Of a stretch of 31,577 nt of DNA, positions 17,859-26,810 are shown piece after piece. The stretch is from a virus. The notes under the pieces are model-generated. The model made no database searches. It was not told the DNA's origin and saw only the letters and a program-made list of their open reading frames with translations. The position numbers and the translations under genes are program-made. The stretch spans positions 1 to 31,577 of the IMG/VR virus record IMGVR_UViG_3300046011_004608; one strand, written 5' to 3'. Position 1 is the stretch's first letter. The number at the start of each line of letters is the position of its first letter.

Positions 17859-18239
17859 TTAAAAACACAAAATACCAAAACCTATAAAGTTAGTTCCATC
17901 AAATTCTCTAGCACTAATACCATCTGAATAGAATCCAATAAAGCCGGGTATTGTTCCTGCCGCATCAGTATAAACAGCAGTAGCTGCATTTGGAGACGAA
18001 TTGTCTGCATAAAAAGTGGTAAATACAGCGGTACACGATCTATCTATATTTCTAGAGTTGTATCCCCAACTTACAGCAATTAATCCACCACCACTATAAC
18101 CGTAAAATTCACTAACAGCATCAGGTGTTGATTTACCTGCTGTTGAAGACATACTTCTCAAAGATACGTTACTAAGAGATACTCCTAATTCTCCTGCTAT
18201 TGCTGAAAAGCTTAATTGCCCACTACTTGGTAAAGCCAT
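17859..18239 (-). CDS. Small adhesin-type virion protein (126 aa)
   Basis: A 126-residue protein beginning MALPSSGQLSFSAIAGELGV, a motif (LPSSGxlSFSxIxxELG) I associate with virion-attached fibre or tip proteins in Bacteroidota phages. The rest is rich in G, S, A and aromatic residues with beta character. It overlaps the end of the 1171-residue fibre gene by 17 bp, so it may be a tip or cap for that fibre. No enzymatic motif. The function is inferred from motif recall and position. Confidence 0.65.
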   Translation of the reverse strand: MALPSSGQLSFSAIAGELGVSLSNVSLRSMSSTAGKSTPDAVSEFYGYSGGGLIAVSWGYNSRNIDRSCTAVFTTFYADNSSPNAATAVYTDAAGTIPGFIGFYSDGISAREFDGTNFIGFGILCF

Positions 18240-21200
18240 TTACAATTTGTTTTAATTCTTCGATTTGCTTTTGCTGTTCTTTTATTGCCTCAATTAAAAG
18301 TGGTATTACTTTTTCATACTTTACAGCTTTCATTCCACTTTCTCTTGTCTGAACTGCGTCTGGTAATATTTTCTCTATTTCCTGTGCAATAACACCTATA
18401 TCGTGTCCTTTATTTCCGTGAACTGGTTCGTCTTCTATCCAATCAAATTCAACACCATTGATTTGAGATATTTTCTCTAATGGTGAATCTATATTTTTAA
18501 TATTTGTTTTCCATCTTTTATCTGAAGATGAATATGCTACTATATCATTTGCAGCTTCCAATCTACCTGCCGTGTTGGTTGGTGTTACCCCTACTCCCAA
18601 AGCTCCATTACTAGTTACAAAAAGAGGAGTTGTAATAGTTGAAAAACCATTTGTAGTATATTGTAACCTGAATGTACTGTCATTGTTTAATGACCATCTG
18701 TATCCTGTTCCACCTATGGATTGTAATGCTGCAAAATTACCAAAAGCTGTAACAGATGCTATTGTATCACTTACCTGTAATCTGTATGTAGGAGCCGTTG
18801 TTCCTATACCCACAAATCCACTTGAAGTTATTCGCATACGTTCAGCTAAAGTTGTACTTAAGCCTGTAAGAAAACATATTGATGACCCAACTGTTGCTGT
18901 TCCAATTGCAGCAAGCCTAATTTGAGGATCTGTTGGAAATATACTTGTTGGTACAAAATCTAAAACACCACTATCTATAGCTCCTGTAAAACTTGGAGTA
19001 TTTAATCTAAATCTTATAGCTCCATTAACATCTAATTTATCAACAGGATTTGTTGTTCCAATACCTACATTTCCACCTCCTTTAAATGTAACATTTCTTA
19101 CCATAGATGCACTATTACCATATCCAAATGTAATATCGGTTAGCGCTCCATCGGAAAACATCTGTAATAAACTAGCCTGTATTCCAAATCCATAACCATT
19201 TCCGCTGCCTGCATCATATAATGCAATCTTATTTCCTAAGCCTGTACCAAAAGAAAGTGGAAAGCTTGGATTTGTCGTTCCAATTCCTACGTTACCTACT
19301 GATGTAATTCTCATAGCTTCAGTAAAGGTACTTTCTGAATACTTATTAGCTAATGCGTAACCAAAAGTTAAATCTCCTACTGTATTTTGTATTTGAAAAA
19401 TACGAGCATCTGGAGTGCCTCCTGATGGTCTATAAAATCTTAAAGTTGGCTCATCACCTGCTCTAAGTAATTTTACAGCTGGTATATTAGCAAAACCGCC
19501 AAAATCAAATGCAGCATCACCTCCAGCTACATTTAATCTTACAGCAGGAACAGTTGTTCCTACGCCAACATTACCAGCTGCAGTGATACGCATAGCTTCT
19601 GTTAAACCTGAGGTTCTCCAAGTAAGTAAAGATAAATACCCATCAGCATTACTAGTTGTTCCATTTGATTTTCTTCCTGTTATAGCAGCATAAGCTATTC
19701 TAGTATTATTACTATTAATATAATTTCCTCCAAACACTAAAGAAGCTCCTACGTTGGCAGCTTGTGCATCAGTAGATACTAGAGATAAAGTTCCTTGCGC
19801 TACTCCTGCAACGTTGTTTGTTAATACTTTTGTAATATCTTCTATTTGTAGTCTTGTTTCTGGGATTGATGTGTTTATACCTGTGTTACCTACACTGGTT
19901 ATTCTCATTCTTTCAGAAGCACCTGCATTTACAATAAAGTTTAAAGAAGCTGATACGCCTTGCCAACCTAAACTTAATGTTTGAGTTTGATTTGAAGGTC
20001 TTACTGTTATAGCTCCAAAACTATCGTTATTTGAAGATACTATATCAACCTTATTTAAAGGTCCTGACGTTCCTATACCTACACTTGTACCATTGTCGAA
20101 TATTTGACTATTACCTAATGTAGAGCCTGTTGATGTAAATTTAGATACAAAGTTTAATGTACCTGTTCCTGTTACAGGATTTGTTAAAGCCGCTTGAGCG
20201 CCTATATCAGAACGAACTTCTGCCGCTGTTCTTCTGGTTACTATTCCGCCAGCTGTTCTTGTTAAGAAATCACCAACTCCATTATTTACGGTATCAACCT
20301 CTAAAGTACCTGTAACAAGTGTGTTTCCAGAGATGTGTAACTTTTCGCTCGGACTTGTCGTTCCAATTCCTACGTTCCCGCTCGAAGTGATACGCATACG
20401 CTCTAAACCTCCATTTTCAAATATAGTATTAGCAGAATAAAAGAAAATATCTTTATAAACTCCAAAGTTCCTATCATAAGACCCAATATATGATGTGTTT
20501 CCTGAATATTGCATTTCAAGACCAACTCCTGAACTTGGAGTTCCACCTCCTATTATATGGGTATTTCCGTTTATAGTAAGTTTACTTGTAGGACTTGTCG
20601 TTCCAATTCCAACGTTACCTTGATTTGGCATAACTGTAATTGTTGGAATATTGTAATCATCTCCTATCCATAGATAACTTAATGTATCTCCACCGCCAAA
20701 ACCACCAAAACCGCCCTTATATGTGCCAGCACTTCCATTAAATAAATATCCTGTTGCCCATCCTCCTGAGTTAGGTGTAATTCTAAAGTTACCACCATTG
20801 CTATCGTATGTTACAGGTCTGTTTGCTCCTTGGCCAAATGTAGCATTACCAGCTACTGATAATAAAGAACTAGGACTACTTGTTCCTATGCCAACGTTTG
20901 TACCATTGTCGAATATTTGACTATTACCTAAAGTTGTTCCGCTTGTGAATTTAGAAACATAATTTGTTGTACCTGTACCAGTTACTGGATTTGTAAGCGC
21001 TAACTGAAAAGCACTTGCGTGATACCCATCTAATAAATCTGCATCTAATCCACTTCCTGACCCATCATTACCTGGATGCCAAGGAGTATATCCCAGCCAT
21101 CCAGCTATGGTTTTATTTACCCATAATGTGCCATCAAATCCTAAAATGTGTCCATTTATAGGAGTTGTGGTCTTTAAATCTACATCGTGTATTTCATTAA

Positions 21201-21738
21201 GCTCAAATCCATTTTGAACCTTTACAAATATCTCTCCATTATTGGCATTAACTCTCGTTACAATACCAATAAAAACTAAGTGAGCTGGTGCGTATGGTTT
21301 ATTTAATAATCCATAAATAAGATTACCACTAGTTCCTAACCATACAGGATCTCCAGCATTTGCCCCAACTGTATTTAATCCAGCCAGAAGACCTTCTGTA
21401 ACTACGTTAGCAAATCCATTTATTGCAACAGTAGCATCAAGTAATCCCATTGTTTTTGATGAGGTAGCTTCAGATGCATTAGAAGCTAATCCTACAATCA
21501 TATTTGTTCCGTCGGCAGATGTAACATATACAGCCTGACCTTTATTTATAGCAACGCCAGCTTTTACTTGATGCTGCAATTTAGATGCGGTATTTAGTGT
21601 AATCCCTAAATCAGATAACACTTCATTACCTGTTCTATATTTTACAACGCCACTATCAGATACTAAAAATCTATCAGTATCTGATGTAGCATTGCTTAAA
21701 GCTTCTAATTTTATTTCACTTTTGAAATTTTGACTCAT
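18223..21738 (-). CDS. Long tail fibre with GIGTT-type repeats and C-terminal S74 chaperone
   Basis: An 1171-residue fibre protein. Residues about 1-210 look like a virion-attachment part. From about 280 to 1040, around ten repeats share a core NVGIGTT-x-P-xxxL, often preceded by ERMRITSSG; this is the layout of trimeric phage fibres. The C-terminus (about 1060-1170) is a Peptidase_S74 intramolecular chaperone: SSDKRWKTNI (nucleophile Ser and the Lys of the dyad), HDIGVIAQEIEKILPDAV, KYEKVIPLLIEAI, and a coiled coil. In characterised members the chaperone helps trimerise the fibre and then cuts itself off at the Ser. The fibre probably binds the host surface. It follows the 539-residue adhesin and overlaps the 126-residue gene. 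Confidence 0.85.
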   Translation of the reverse strand: MSQNFKSEIKLEALSNATSDTDRFLVSDSGVVKYRTGNEVLSDLGITLNTASKLQHQVKAGVAINKGQAVYVTSADGTNMIVGLASNASEATSSKTMGLLDATVAINGFANVVTEGLLAGLNTVGANAGDPVWLGTSGNLIYGLLNKPYAPAHLVFIGIVTRVNANNGEIFVKVQNGFELNEIHDVDLKTTTPINGHILGFDGTLWVNKTIAGWLGYTPWHPGNDGSGSGLDADLLDGYHASAFQLALTNPVTGTGTTNYVSKFTSGTTLGNSQIFDNGTNVGIGTSSPSSLLSVAGNATFGQGANRPVTYDSNGGNFRITPNSGGWATGYLFNGSAGTYKGGFGGFGGGDTLSYLWIGDDYNIPTITVMPNQGNVGIGTTSPTSKLTINGNTHIIGGGTPSSGVGLEMQYSGNTSYIGSYDRNFGVYKDIFFYSANTIFENGGLERMRITSSGNVGIGTTSPSEKLHISGNTLVTGTLEVDTVNNGVGDFLTRTAGGIVTRRTAAEVRSDIGAQAALTNPVTGTGTLNFVSKFTSTGSTLGNSQIFDNGTSVGIGTSGPLNKVDIVSSNNDSFGAITVRPSNQTQTLSLGWQGVSASLNFIVNAGASERMRITSVGNTGINTSIPETRLQIEDITKVLTNNVAGVAQGTLSLVSTDAQAANVGASLVFGGNYINSNNTRIAYAAITGRKSNGTTSNADGYLSLLTWRTSGLTEAMRITAAGNVGVGTTVPAVRLNVAGGDAAFDFGGFANIPAVKLLRAGDEPTLRFYRPSGGTPDARIFQIQNTVGDLTFGYALANKYSESTFTEAMRITSVGNVGIGTTNPSFPLSFGTGLGNKIALYDAGSGNGYGFGIQASLLQMFSDGALTDITFGYGNSASMVRNVTFKGGGNVGIGTTNPVDKLDVNGAIRFRLNTPSFTGAIDSGVLDFVPTSIFPTDPQIRLAAIGTATVGSSICFLTGLSTTLAERMRITSSGFVGIGTTAPTYRLQVSDTIASVTAFGNFAALQSIGGTGYRWSLNNDSTFRLQYTTNGFSTITTPLFVTSNGALGVGVTPTNTAGRLEAANDIVAYSSSDKRWKTNIKNIDSPLEKISQINGVEFDWIEDEPVHGNKGHDIGVIAQEIEKILPDAVQTRESGMKAVKYEKVIPLLIEAIKEQQKQIEELKQIVNGFTK

Positions 21739-21756
21739 ATAGATTTAATTTTATTA

Positions 21757-23376
21757 TTATCCTATTTTACTTACAAGGACTCTTATTGAATTCGTTGGAG
21801 TACTTCCGAATGTAACAGTAGCCACAGTCGTAGAAGTTCTAACTACGTCGGCATATATTGTTTCATAAGTAACAACGTCAAATAACTGCACTATAACATC
21901 TCTCGTTCCTAGGTTATGCGTAACAGCAGCGGAATCCGTAATTGTAGCCGCATAAGTATTTGCGCTATTACTTGGTAAAGTTACGGTTTTTGTGTTTACG
22001 GCTGTAACGTGCCCTTCTGTTGAAGTTGTAATAGAATCGATAGCTGTAAAAGTTCCTCCAAAACTAGGAGAAGCTGTGCTTGTATTATTTGTTCTACTTA
22101 CAGAAGCATGGTTAATTGTAACAGAAGTATTGCTCGACTGATTAGCCGTAAATGAGCCTCCGCCAGACAATAAAGTACCAGCTGTAACAGTTAATGTGCC
22201 ATTACCAATATTACTAGTCAATGCGATTGTTCCTGTTGCGTCCGGTAATGTAATAACTTGATCAGCTGTTAATGTGCCCGCTAATAAAGTAAGTTCGTTG
22301 CCATCGGCCGCGTTGCCTTCAAATATAACGCCATTAGACGTAGATACTGTTTCAACGTTGTTAGTTGTAGTTGTACCAATTACGGTTAAATTACCAGCGA
22401 TTACAACATCATTTGGTAAACCGATTGTTATTGATCCAGAAGAATGTGTAACTTCAACTTCACTAGTTGTCCCAACTATTGTTATTGAATCCGTTGCTCC
22501 TGAAGAAGGAACTAAGTTAATAGAGCTACCGCCTGATGTTGAGGTATTGGTAAGATCGTATGTTGTATTTGTATCTGTAGGAGTTGGCAATGTAACTGTT
22601 TTTAAATTCAAAGCAGTTATATGTCCTTGTGTATTACTTGTAACACTATCAACCGCAGTAAAAGTTCCTCCAAATGATGGAGAAGCCGCCGAAGTTGTAT
22701 CTGTTCTTGATACACTATCATGATTTATAGTTAATGTAGTTCCAGATATGCTTGACGAAAGAGCTGTTCCTCCACTTATAGTAACACTCATACCAGAAGT
22801 CACAGGATCAATTACTCCACTGTCAGATGATAATGTCCAATCATATGTACCTGGTATTCCAGAAATTGGAGACCAAGTATTATCTCCTCTTAAATATACA
22901 GTTGCGTCAGGTGTCCCTGTAGCGCTAAGATCAGCTGTTAAAGTAGCTGCTCCAGTTTGCGATGTATTTGGAGTTAAATTAATAAATGTACCGTCAGTAG
23001 CCGTAAATGAGGTTACCGCATTGGCTGATGTTAAATACCCTAGCCCAATTACGAAATCGTAAACTTGATCACCTGTAACTAAGCCAGAAGATCCATTTGA
23101 CACAGGTGCTGTAACAATAGATAATGTTGGAGTAGTAGATCCATTCGCAACTGTTAATTGTCCAGTTGTTGCAGAGCTAACACTTGTAACAGTACCGCCA
23201 GTAGAAGCAACTAATGATACCCAAGTTGTACCATTGTGGTATTTTAATATATTATCACTACTATCTAAATAGATCTGACCTTTGGCAGCTGTTGGAGCTG
23301 TTGAGGTAACGTGCATTTTCGCATTAAGTAATTGATAATCCTTAAGGTCTATGCTATTTAAAAAAGGTATTGCCAT
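21757..23376 (-). CDS. Tail fibre/adhesin with internal duplication (539 aa)
   Basis: A 539-residue protein, rich in T, S, V and G with repeated beta-strand pattern. The N-terminus (MAIPFLNSIDLKDYQLLNAK) and the following GQIYLDSSDNILKYHNGTTW are typical of Bacteroidota phage fibre attachment domains. Two segments, about residues 215-265 and 430-475, share the order ...SVSRT..TS.ASPSFGGTFTA(V/I)DS(V/I)T..T(Q/E)GH(I/V)TA(L/V)N.KTVTLP, an internal duplication. The C-terminal about 65 residues look like a small beta-domain common at fibre ends. It probably makes part of the host-binding fibre together with the 1171-residue protein. Confidence 0.75.
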   Translation of the reverse strand: MAIPFLNSIDLKDYQLLNAKMHVTSTAPTAAKGQIYLDSSDNILKYHNGTTWVSLVASTGGTVTSVSSATTGQLTVANGSTTPTLSIVTAPVSNGSSGLVTGDQVYDFVIGLGYLTSANAVTSFTATDGTFINLTPNTSQTGAATLTADLSATGTPDATVYLRGDNTWSPISGIPGTYDWTLSSDSGVIDPVTSGMSVTISGGTALSSSISGTTLTINHDSVSRTDTTSAASPSFGGTFTAVDSVTSNTQGHITALNLKTVTLPTPTDTNTTYDLTNTSTSGGSSINLVPSSGATDSITIVGTTSEVEVTHSSGSITIGLPNDVVIAGNLTVIGTTTTNNVETVSTSNGVIFEGNAADGNELTLLAGTLTADQVITLPDATGTIALTSNIGNGTLTVTAGTLLSGGGSFTANQSSNTSVTINHASVSRTNNTSTASPSFGGTFTAIDSITTSTEGHVTAVNTKTVTLPSNSANTYAATITDSAAVTHNLGTRDVIVQLFDVVTYETIYADVVRTSTTVATVTFGSTPTNSIRVLVSKIG

Positions 23377-23378
23377 AG

Positions 23379-24089
23379 TTAGTTCATGTATGCTTTGCCA
23401 GTTTCTTCCCCAGCAAATGTTATTATTAAGTTGTTGTTGTCTATATATTGTACGTCAGCCATACCTACCTGCCCTGAAGGCAATGTAACAGTGACAGACG
23501 GATATTTTTCTAAATCATGCTGCACTTCCCATTCTACAGCTGGTATAGTTTGTACGTGAGTGTAAAATTTGTCCGGCTGGGATAATGCTCCTGGATATAC
23601 AGCTACCCCATAAAACTCATCAGCGATTATTGAACCATTAGCCGCTATGAATTCCATCTCCATAACGTAATATCCTAATTCTAATGGATCTTCTTCGTAA
23701 GATAGTAATTTATATATACCAAAGTTATTTGGCTCGTTACAATGAGCTATAATGATATTACCGCCAACAAGTTCTGCCATAAATATATGCACATCCTTTG
23801 TTGATGATGATTTTTTACTTATTTTTAATTCTGTTATATCTGCAAAATCGGTATTATTACCATTAAAATTCTCAAATGATATTGTACCCTGTCTTCTGCC
23901 AATCGATGAATCAGATTGAAATTTAAAGTTGTTCTGCCCTGATATAGATATTGCTCCTACGCTATTAAACAAATCAGCAATGGCTTGAGCTGTGAAATTC
24001 TTCGTGCTCCCGCCATTACTATCTGTTCCTATCCATTTATCAAGTAGCGATAAGTTTATGTCTAAGCCATATATACTTATTCTAGCCAT
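23379..24089 (-). CDS. Adhesin-type virion protein with DKWIGTD N-module (236 aa)
   Basis: A 236-residue protein. The N-terminus MARISIYGLDINLSLLDKWI followed by GTDSNGGSTKNFTAQAI is a module shared with the 85-residue protein at 28960-29217 (MARVSNYNTDGTLNAEDKWI, GTDG...KNYTVQS). The middle is beta-rich. The C-terminus (WEVQHDLEKYPSVTVTLPSG ... GKAYMN) is a beta-domain common at the end of phage fibre proteins. It opens the fibre run 2 bp before the 539-residue gene. A virion-attached, possibly baseplate or short-fibre role is likely; the specific ligand cannot be told. Confidence 0.7.
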   Translation of the reverse strand: MARISIYGLDINLSLLDKWIGTDSNGGSTKNFTAQAIADLFNSVGAISISGQNNFKFQSDSSIGRRQGTISFENFNGNNTDFADITELKISKKSSSTKDVHIFMAELVGGNIIIAHCNEPNNFGIYKLLSYEEDPLELGYYVMEMEFIAANGSIIADEFYGVAVYPGALSQPDKFYTHVQTIPAVEWEVQHDLEKYPSVTVTLPSGQVGMADVQYIDNNNLIITFAGEETGKAYMN

Positions 24090-24100
24090 TTAATTTGTTT

Positions 24101-24409
24101 TTAGCAATTCCACTTGTCTAACGCAAGCTTCTTTCTTGTTGGTCTACCTTTTTCGTCTTTTAATGGTCCCTTCATACCTGACATTCTTGCGCAAAATGAT
24201 TTTCTACGTTTTGCATCTTTGCTATCTGGGTCAAGTTTAGACGGCTTTGTTGTAACTGCCGTCTGTAACTTTGATCCTGGATTTTCTTTTCTATAACTAG
24301 CAACGCCTTTAGCATTTAATCCGCCTTTTGGGTCTTTGCCTTCTTTACGTGTCCACGCTGCTGTTTTCTTTTTAGCAGGAGAAGCTATCTTAGCATCCTT
24401 TTTTACCAT
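24101..24409 (-). CDS. Basic protein of DUF6321 type (102 aa)
   Basis: A 102-residue, very basic protein with ASPAKKK at 9-15, then AAWTRKEGKDPKGGLNAKG (about 17-35), SYRKENPGSKLQTAVTTKPS (about 38-57), KRRKSFCARMSGMKG (about 67-81) and the end KWNC. This order matches the phage family I recall as DUF6321, whose function is unknown. The Cys residues and basic patches would suit nucleic-acid binding, or a small internal-virion protein. It overlaps the preceding 314-residue gene by 20 bp. The SPAK motif puts it in the SPxK group described in the findings. Confidence 0.75.
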   Translation of the reverse strand: MVKKDAKIASPAKKKTAAWTRKEGKDPKGGLNAKGVASYRKENPGSKLQTAVTTKPSKLDPDSKDAKRRKSFCARMSGMKGPLKDEKGRPTRKKLALDKWNC

Positions 24410-25334
24410 AACCTTTCATTTTAAATGGGGCAGGCTTATTCATTTTCAAAGCGGAGGATTGCATGTTAATACCGCTTTTTTTGTCGCCCATCACACTTTC
24501 AGAAAAATTCATAGGATTGAATAATCCTTTTTTAGTTCCTGAGGTAACGCTGCCGCTTCCGCCACCTAAACCTTGAACATAGTTTTTACCTTCTTCAATA
24601 ACATCTGATGATGATTTTGTTCCTTCAGGTGCTTTTACGGGTCCGCCACCAGCTTGAGCTCTTGTTGGAACTTCAAAATTCTTTGTATATGTAGATAATC
24701 TTGGCGTTTTCTTTTGCGTAATTTGTTCTCTATGGATTATAGCTTGATCTGAATCTTGCATTTGCTCTCTCGCATGTTTAGCAATTTCTCCTTGCCCATA
24801 TCTTTTCTTTTTAGCAGCTAATAATTGGTCTTTATATTCCTGACTATTTTTGTCAATAGCTCCTTTTCGTGCCGCTCTATTTAATCTTCTTTCTTCCTGA
24901 CGCCCCGCTTTTCTTTCTTGTCTTTGTTGTATTTTCTCAAGTCTTCCACCTGCTCCGTATTTGCGCTGATCAAAAGTTCTAAATACATCAGAAGTAGTGC
25001 CTTGAATAGCTTCTGTTTTTGGTTCTTCAATTTTAACGTCTAAACTACCTTTACTAACTATAGTTTTAGGCTTATAGCCTAAATCAGCTTCCAAATTTGG
25101 ATTTGCATCCATAGCTTTTTTCCATCTGTCATATTCTTTGGTGCCCGGCTTCACAAGTCGTTCTACTCTTCTTGTAGCAGGAACAAAAGTGGTGGTTCCA
25201 GGCTTACCTGTTACGCTTATGTTTTGTAATTGGCCTTGTTCACCAGCTCCTTGTGCTGTGAATTTTTTTTCTGGATCTGTTGTTTGCTTAAGCGGTGAAC
25301 AGTTTTCTTTTACTCTTAATGTTATTGGTTTCAT
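24390..25334 (-). CDS. Basic protein with SPLK leader and PFKMKG end (314 aa)
   Basis: A 314-residue protein starting MKPITLRVKENCSPLKQ (ATG at 25334; an upstream ATG at 25370 would overlap the previous gene's stop and lacks the leader pattern). Residues about 140-220 are a very basic, K/R/E-rich helical stretch (RQERKAGRQEERRLNRAARK). Later parts are G/S-rich, and the end is PAPFKMKGYGKKGC; I recall the FKMKG ending from proteins of uncultured marine phages. It looks like a largely disordered, nucleic-acid-friendly or capsid-internal protein. No enzymatic motif is seen. The function is unknown. Confidence 0.65.
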   Translation of the reverse strand: MKPITLRVKENCSPLKQTTDPEKKFTAQGAGEQGQLQNISVTGKPGTTTFVPATRRVERLVKPGTKEYDRWKKAMDANPNLEADLGYKPKTIVSKGSLDVKIEEPKTEAIQGTTSDVFRTFDQRKYGAGGRLEKIQQRQERKAGRQEERRLNRAARKGAIDKNSQEYKDQLLAAKKKRYGQGEIAKHAREQMQDSDQAIIHREQITQKKTPRLSTYTKNFEVPTRAQAGGGPVKAPEGTKSSSDVIEEGKNYVQGLGGGSGSVTSGTKKGLFNPMNFSESVMGDKKSGINMQSSALKMNKPAPFKMKGYGKKGC

Positions 25335-25350
25335 ATATTTTTTATATTTG

Positions 25351-25779
25351 TTATTGTACTTCAGATACACCGTTGATTCCCATGGCTAAACTTTTTCCAC
25401 CAGACAATCCAAGCTTATAGCCTCCTTTGCCACCTCCAAACTTTTTATATTCTTCGGACCGCCCGGATGTTTTTACGTTTTCTACTTGCTTTGAAGCGGA
25501 ATTTGTTGTAAACGCTGATTCGGTAACTTTGCCAGCTTCTTTTTCAAATGGTTGCATATTTGGCCCGTTTCCACCGCTAGCTTCCTTTTCTGCGGCTTGG
25601 GATTGTTGTCTAGCTATTCTTCTTTCTGCAGAGTCTATACCTACTCCGATAGCGTCTCCTGCCGCAATGAACTCTTTTGACGCCGCTACTTGATCAGCAA
25701 CGCTCTTTGTGAATTTATAATCGAACTTCAAAGGAGAACTCGATTGTTTTGCTTTATGTGTTATTGGTAATCTTTTCAT
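25351..25779 (-). CDS. Small protein with MKxLPIT/SPLK leader (142 aa)
   Basis: A 142-residue protein starting MKRLPITHKAKQSSSPLKFD. Then a helical, A/E-rich part (about 25-70: VADQVAASKEFIAAGDAIGV, ERRIARQQSQAAEKEA) and a G-rich end. The leader resembles that of the 75-residue (MKNLPIT, SPAKFD) and 314-residue (MKPIT, SPLK) proteins nearby, so the three share a leader module even though the rest differs. The stop of the upstream metallopeptidase-like gene and this start share base 25779. No function is recognised; a virion-packaged role is possible. Confidence 0.65.
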   Translation of the reverse strand: MKRLPITHKAKQSSSPLKFDYKFTKSVADQVAASKEFIAAGDAIGVGIDSAERRIARQQSQAAEKEASGGNGPNMQPFEKEAGKVTESAFTTNSASKQVENVKTSGRSEEYKKFGGGKGGYKLGLSGGKSLAMGINGVSEVQ

Positions 25780-26138
25780 TATTTTATATGTTTAGTTTTA
25801 TCGTATGCTTCTTTTTCCCAAGGTAATTCCTTTGCTCCCTCCATCATATCATCTCTTTTATATACTCTTGCTGGTGATCTAGTGTCTTTTTTCCAGGTTA
25901 CTGTATCATCTGTATAACTAAGTTTACCCTGAGCCATTTGGTCAAGGTGTACTTTTTCGTGAGCTATTGCTTGTTTTACTTTGTCATCCGATAATGATTT
26001 ATCTACGAATATAGACCCATCTCTATTAGCTTCCGCAGCAACTGAGCCGTCCAATTTTTTTACAAAAATCGGTGTATCATTACTCGAGAACTTATGAATA
26101 CCAAGTATAACATCTTTATTTTTTAACTGGAATGCCAT
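25779..26138 (-). CDS. Small HExxH protein, putative zinc metallopeptidase (119 aa)
   Basis: A 119-residue protein with AIAHEKVHLDQ at about 58-68, giving the zinc-binding HExxH (HEKVH) of metallopeptidases; the downstream LPWEKEAYDK (about 105-114) could supply the third ligand Glu. I recall short phage proteins of the same plan (HExxHxxQ...W...lPWExeAY) without assigned substrate. The first 50 residues are beta-rich. The start at 26138 (MAFQLKNKD) is preferred because an upstream ATG at 26171 lies inside the previous gene. It sits among small SPxK proteins, so they could be substrates. Proteolytic activity is inferred from the motif alone. Confidence 0.65.
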   Translation of the reverse strand: MAFQLKNKDVILGIHKFSSNDTPIFVKKLDGSVAAEANRDGSIFVDKSLSDDKVKQAIAHEKVHLDQMAQGKLSYTDDTVTWKKDTRSPARVYKRDDMMEGAKELPWEKEAYDKTKHIK

Positions 26139-26139
26139 A

Positions 26140-26367
26140 TTATAATAACTTTTTAGCCACTTTTCCAACAACCATCATTGTTAGTGGATCAAACTTAGCG
26201 GGAGAGCTAGGTGCTTTGTCACAACCACATCCTTCTTGTTTTAACATTCCGTGACGGTTTGACACAGGCCCACCTGTTCCATCAGCTTTCATTGTTACCT
26301 CTTGGTTAACAGGAAATTTGTTTGTTTTTGATCTTTGTACAATTGCTGTAATAGGAAGATTCTTCAT
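26140..26367 (-). CDS. Small protein with MKxLPIT leader and SPAK motif (75 aa)
   Basis: A 75-residue protein starting MKNLPITAIVQRSKTNKFPV; the middle has EGCGCDKAPSSPAKFDP (Cys pair CGC and the SPAKFD motif at about 55-60); the end is a hydrophobic helix (PLTMMVVGKVAKKLL). Leader and motif link it to the 142- and 314-residue proteins. No function is recognised. The C-terminal helix could be membrane-interactive. Confidence 0.65.
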   Translation of the reverse strand: MKNLPITAIVQRSKTNKFPVNQEVTMKADGTGGPVSNRHGMLKQEGCGCDKAPSSPAKFDPLTMMVVGKVAKKLL

Positions 26368-26369
26368 AA

Positions 26370-26810
26370 TTATCTGTCTTTATCTTTAATCATGTCATCT
26401 ATAGCTTTGTTATAGACTTTATCGGTATATGTTTTATTCTTATAAAACTTACTTCGTTCTGATATAGGTAAATCTTCTTCCCCTAATAATATTCTATATA
26501 TACGCATTATTAGGTGCTGGCATTTGAATGATGTTTTGTACACATTGTATTTAATTGTAGTTTGATTCCTATTACGCCAAACATCAATCCAGCCATCTTT
26601 TCGAAGCTTTAGCCAACGGTTTCTATCCCACGCGTACGTGTAAGATCCCTTTTTAAAATCATCACGTGTAAAATGTTTAATGCAATCTAAATAAATCAAA
26701 AGTTCAAGATCACCATCGTTTATGTCATAAGTTTTACAGGCCCATTTTCTAACAAGCCTGTAATACTTAAACATATTCATATCTCTTAGATCACTAGCTG
26801 ATAGTCTCAT
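26370..26810 (-). CDS. Winged-helix-like protein (146 aa)
   Basis: A 146-residue, basic protein. Residues about 15-100 have the order of a winged-helix domain: a helix (YYRLVRKWACKTYDI), a helix (GDLELLIYLDCI), a recognition-like part (FTRDDFKKG), then a basic wing-like region (WLKLRKDGWIDVWRNRNQ). This resembles MarR-like DNA-binding proteins found in marine and crAss-like phages, so a regulator is a fair guess. An ATG at residue 11 or 13 could also be used, because the listed start overlaps the GroES gene by 17 bp. The fold is inferred from pattern, not search. Confidence 0.55.
   Translation of the reverse strand: MRLSASDLRDMNMFKYYRLVRKWACKTYDINDGDLELLIYLDCIKHFTRDDFKKGSYTYAWDRNRWLKLRKDGWIDVWRNRNQTTIKYNVYKTSFKCQHLIMRIYRILLGEEDLPISERSKFYKNKTYTDKVYNKAIDDMIKDKDR

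Noticed and set aside
22274-22723. 149-codon plus-strand frame opposite the 539-residue adhesin
   Set aside because: A shadow of the repetitive T/S/V-rich coding sequence; no start signal.
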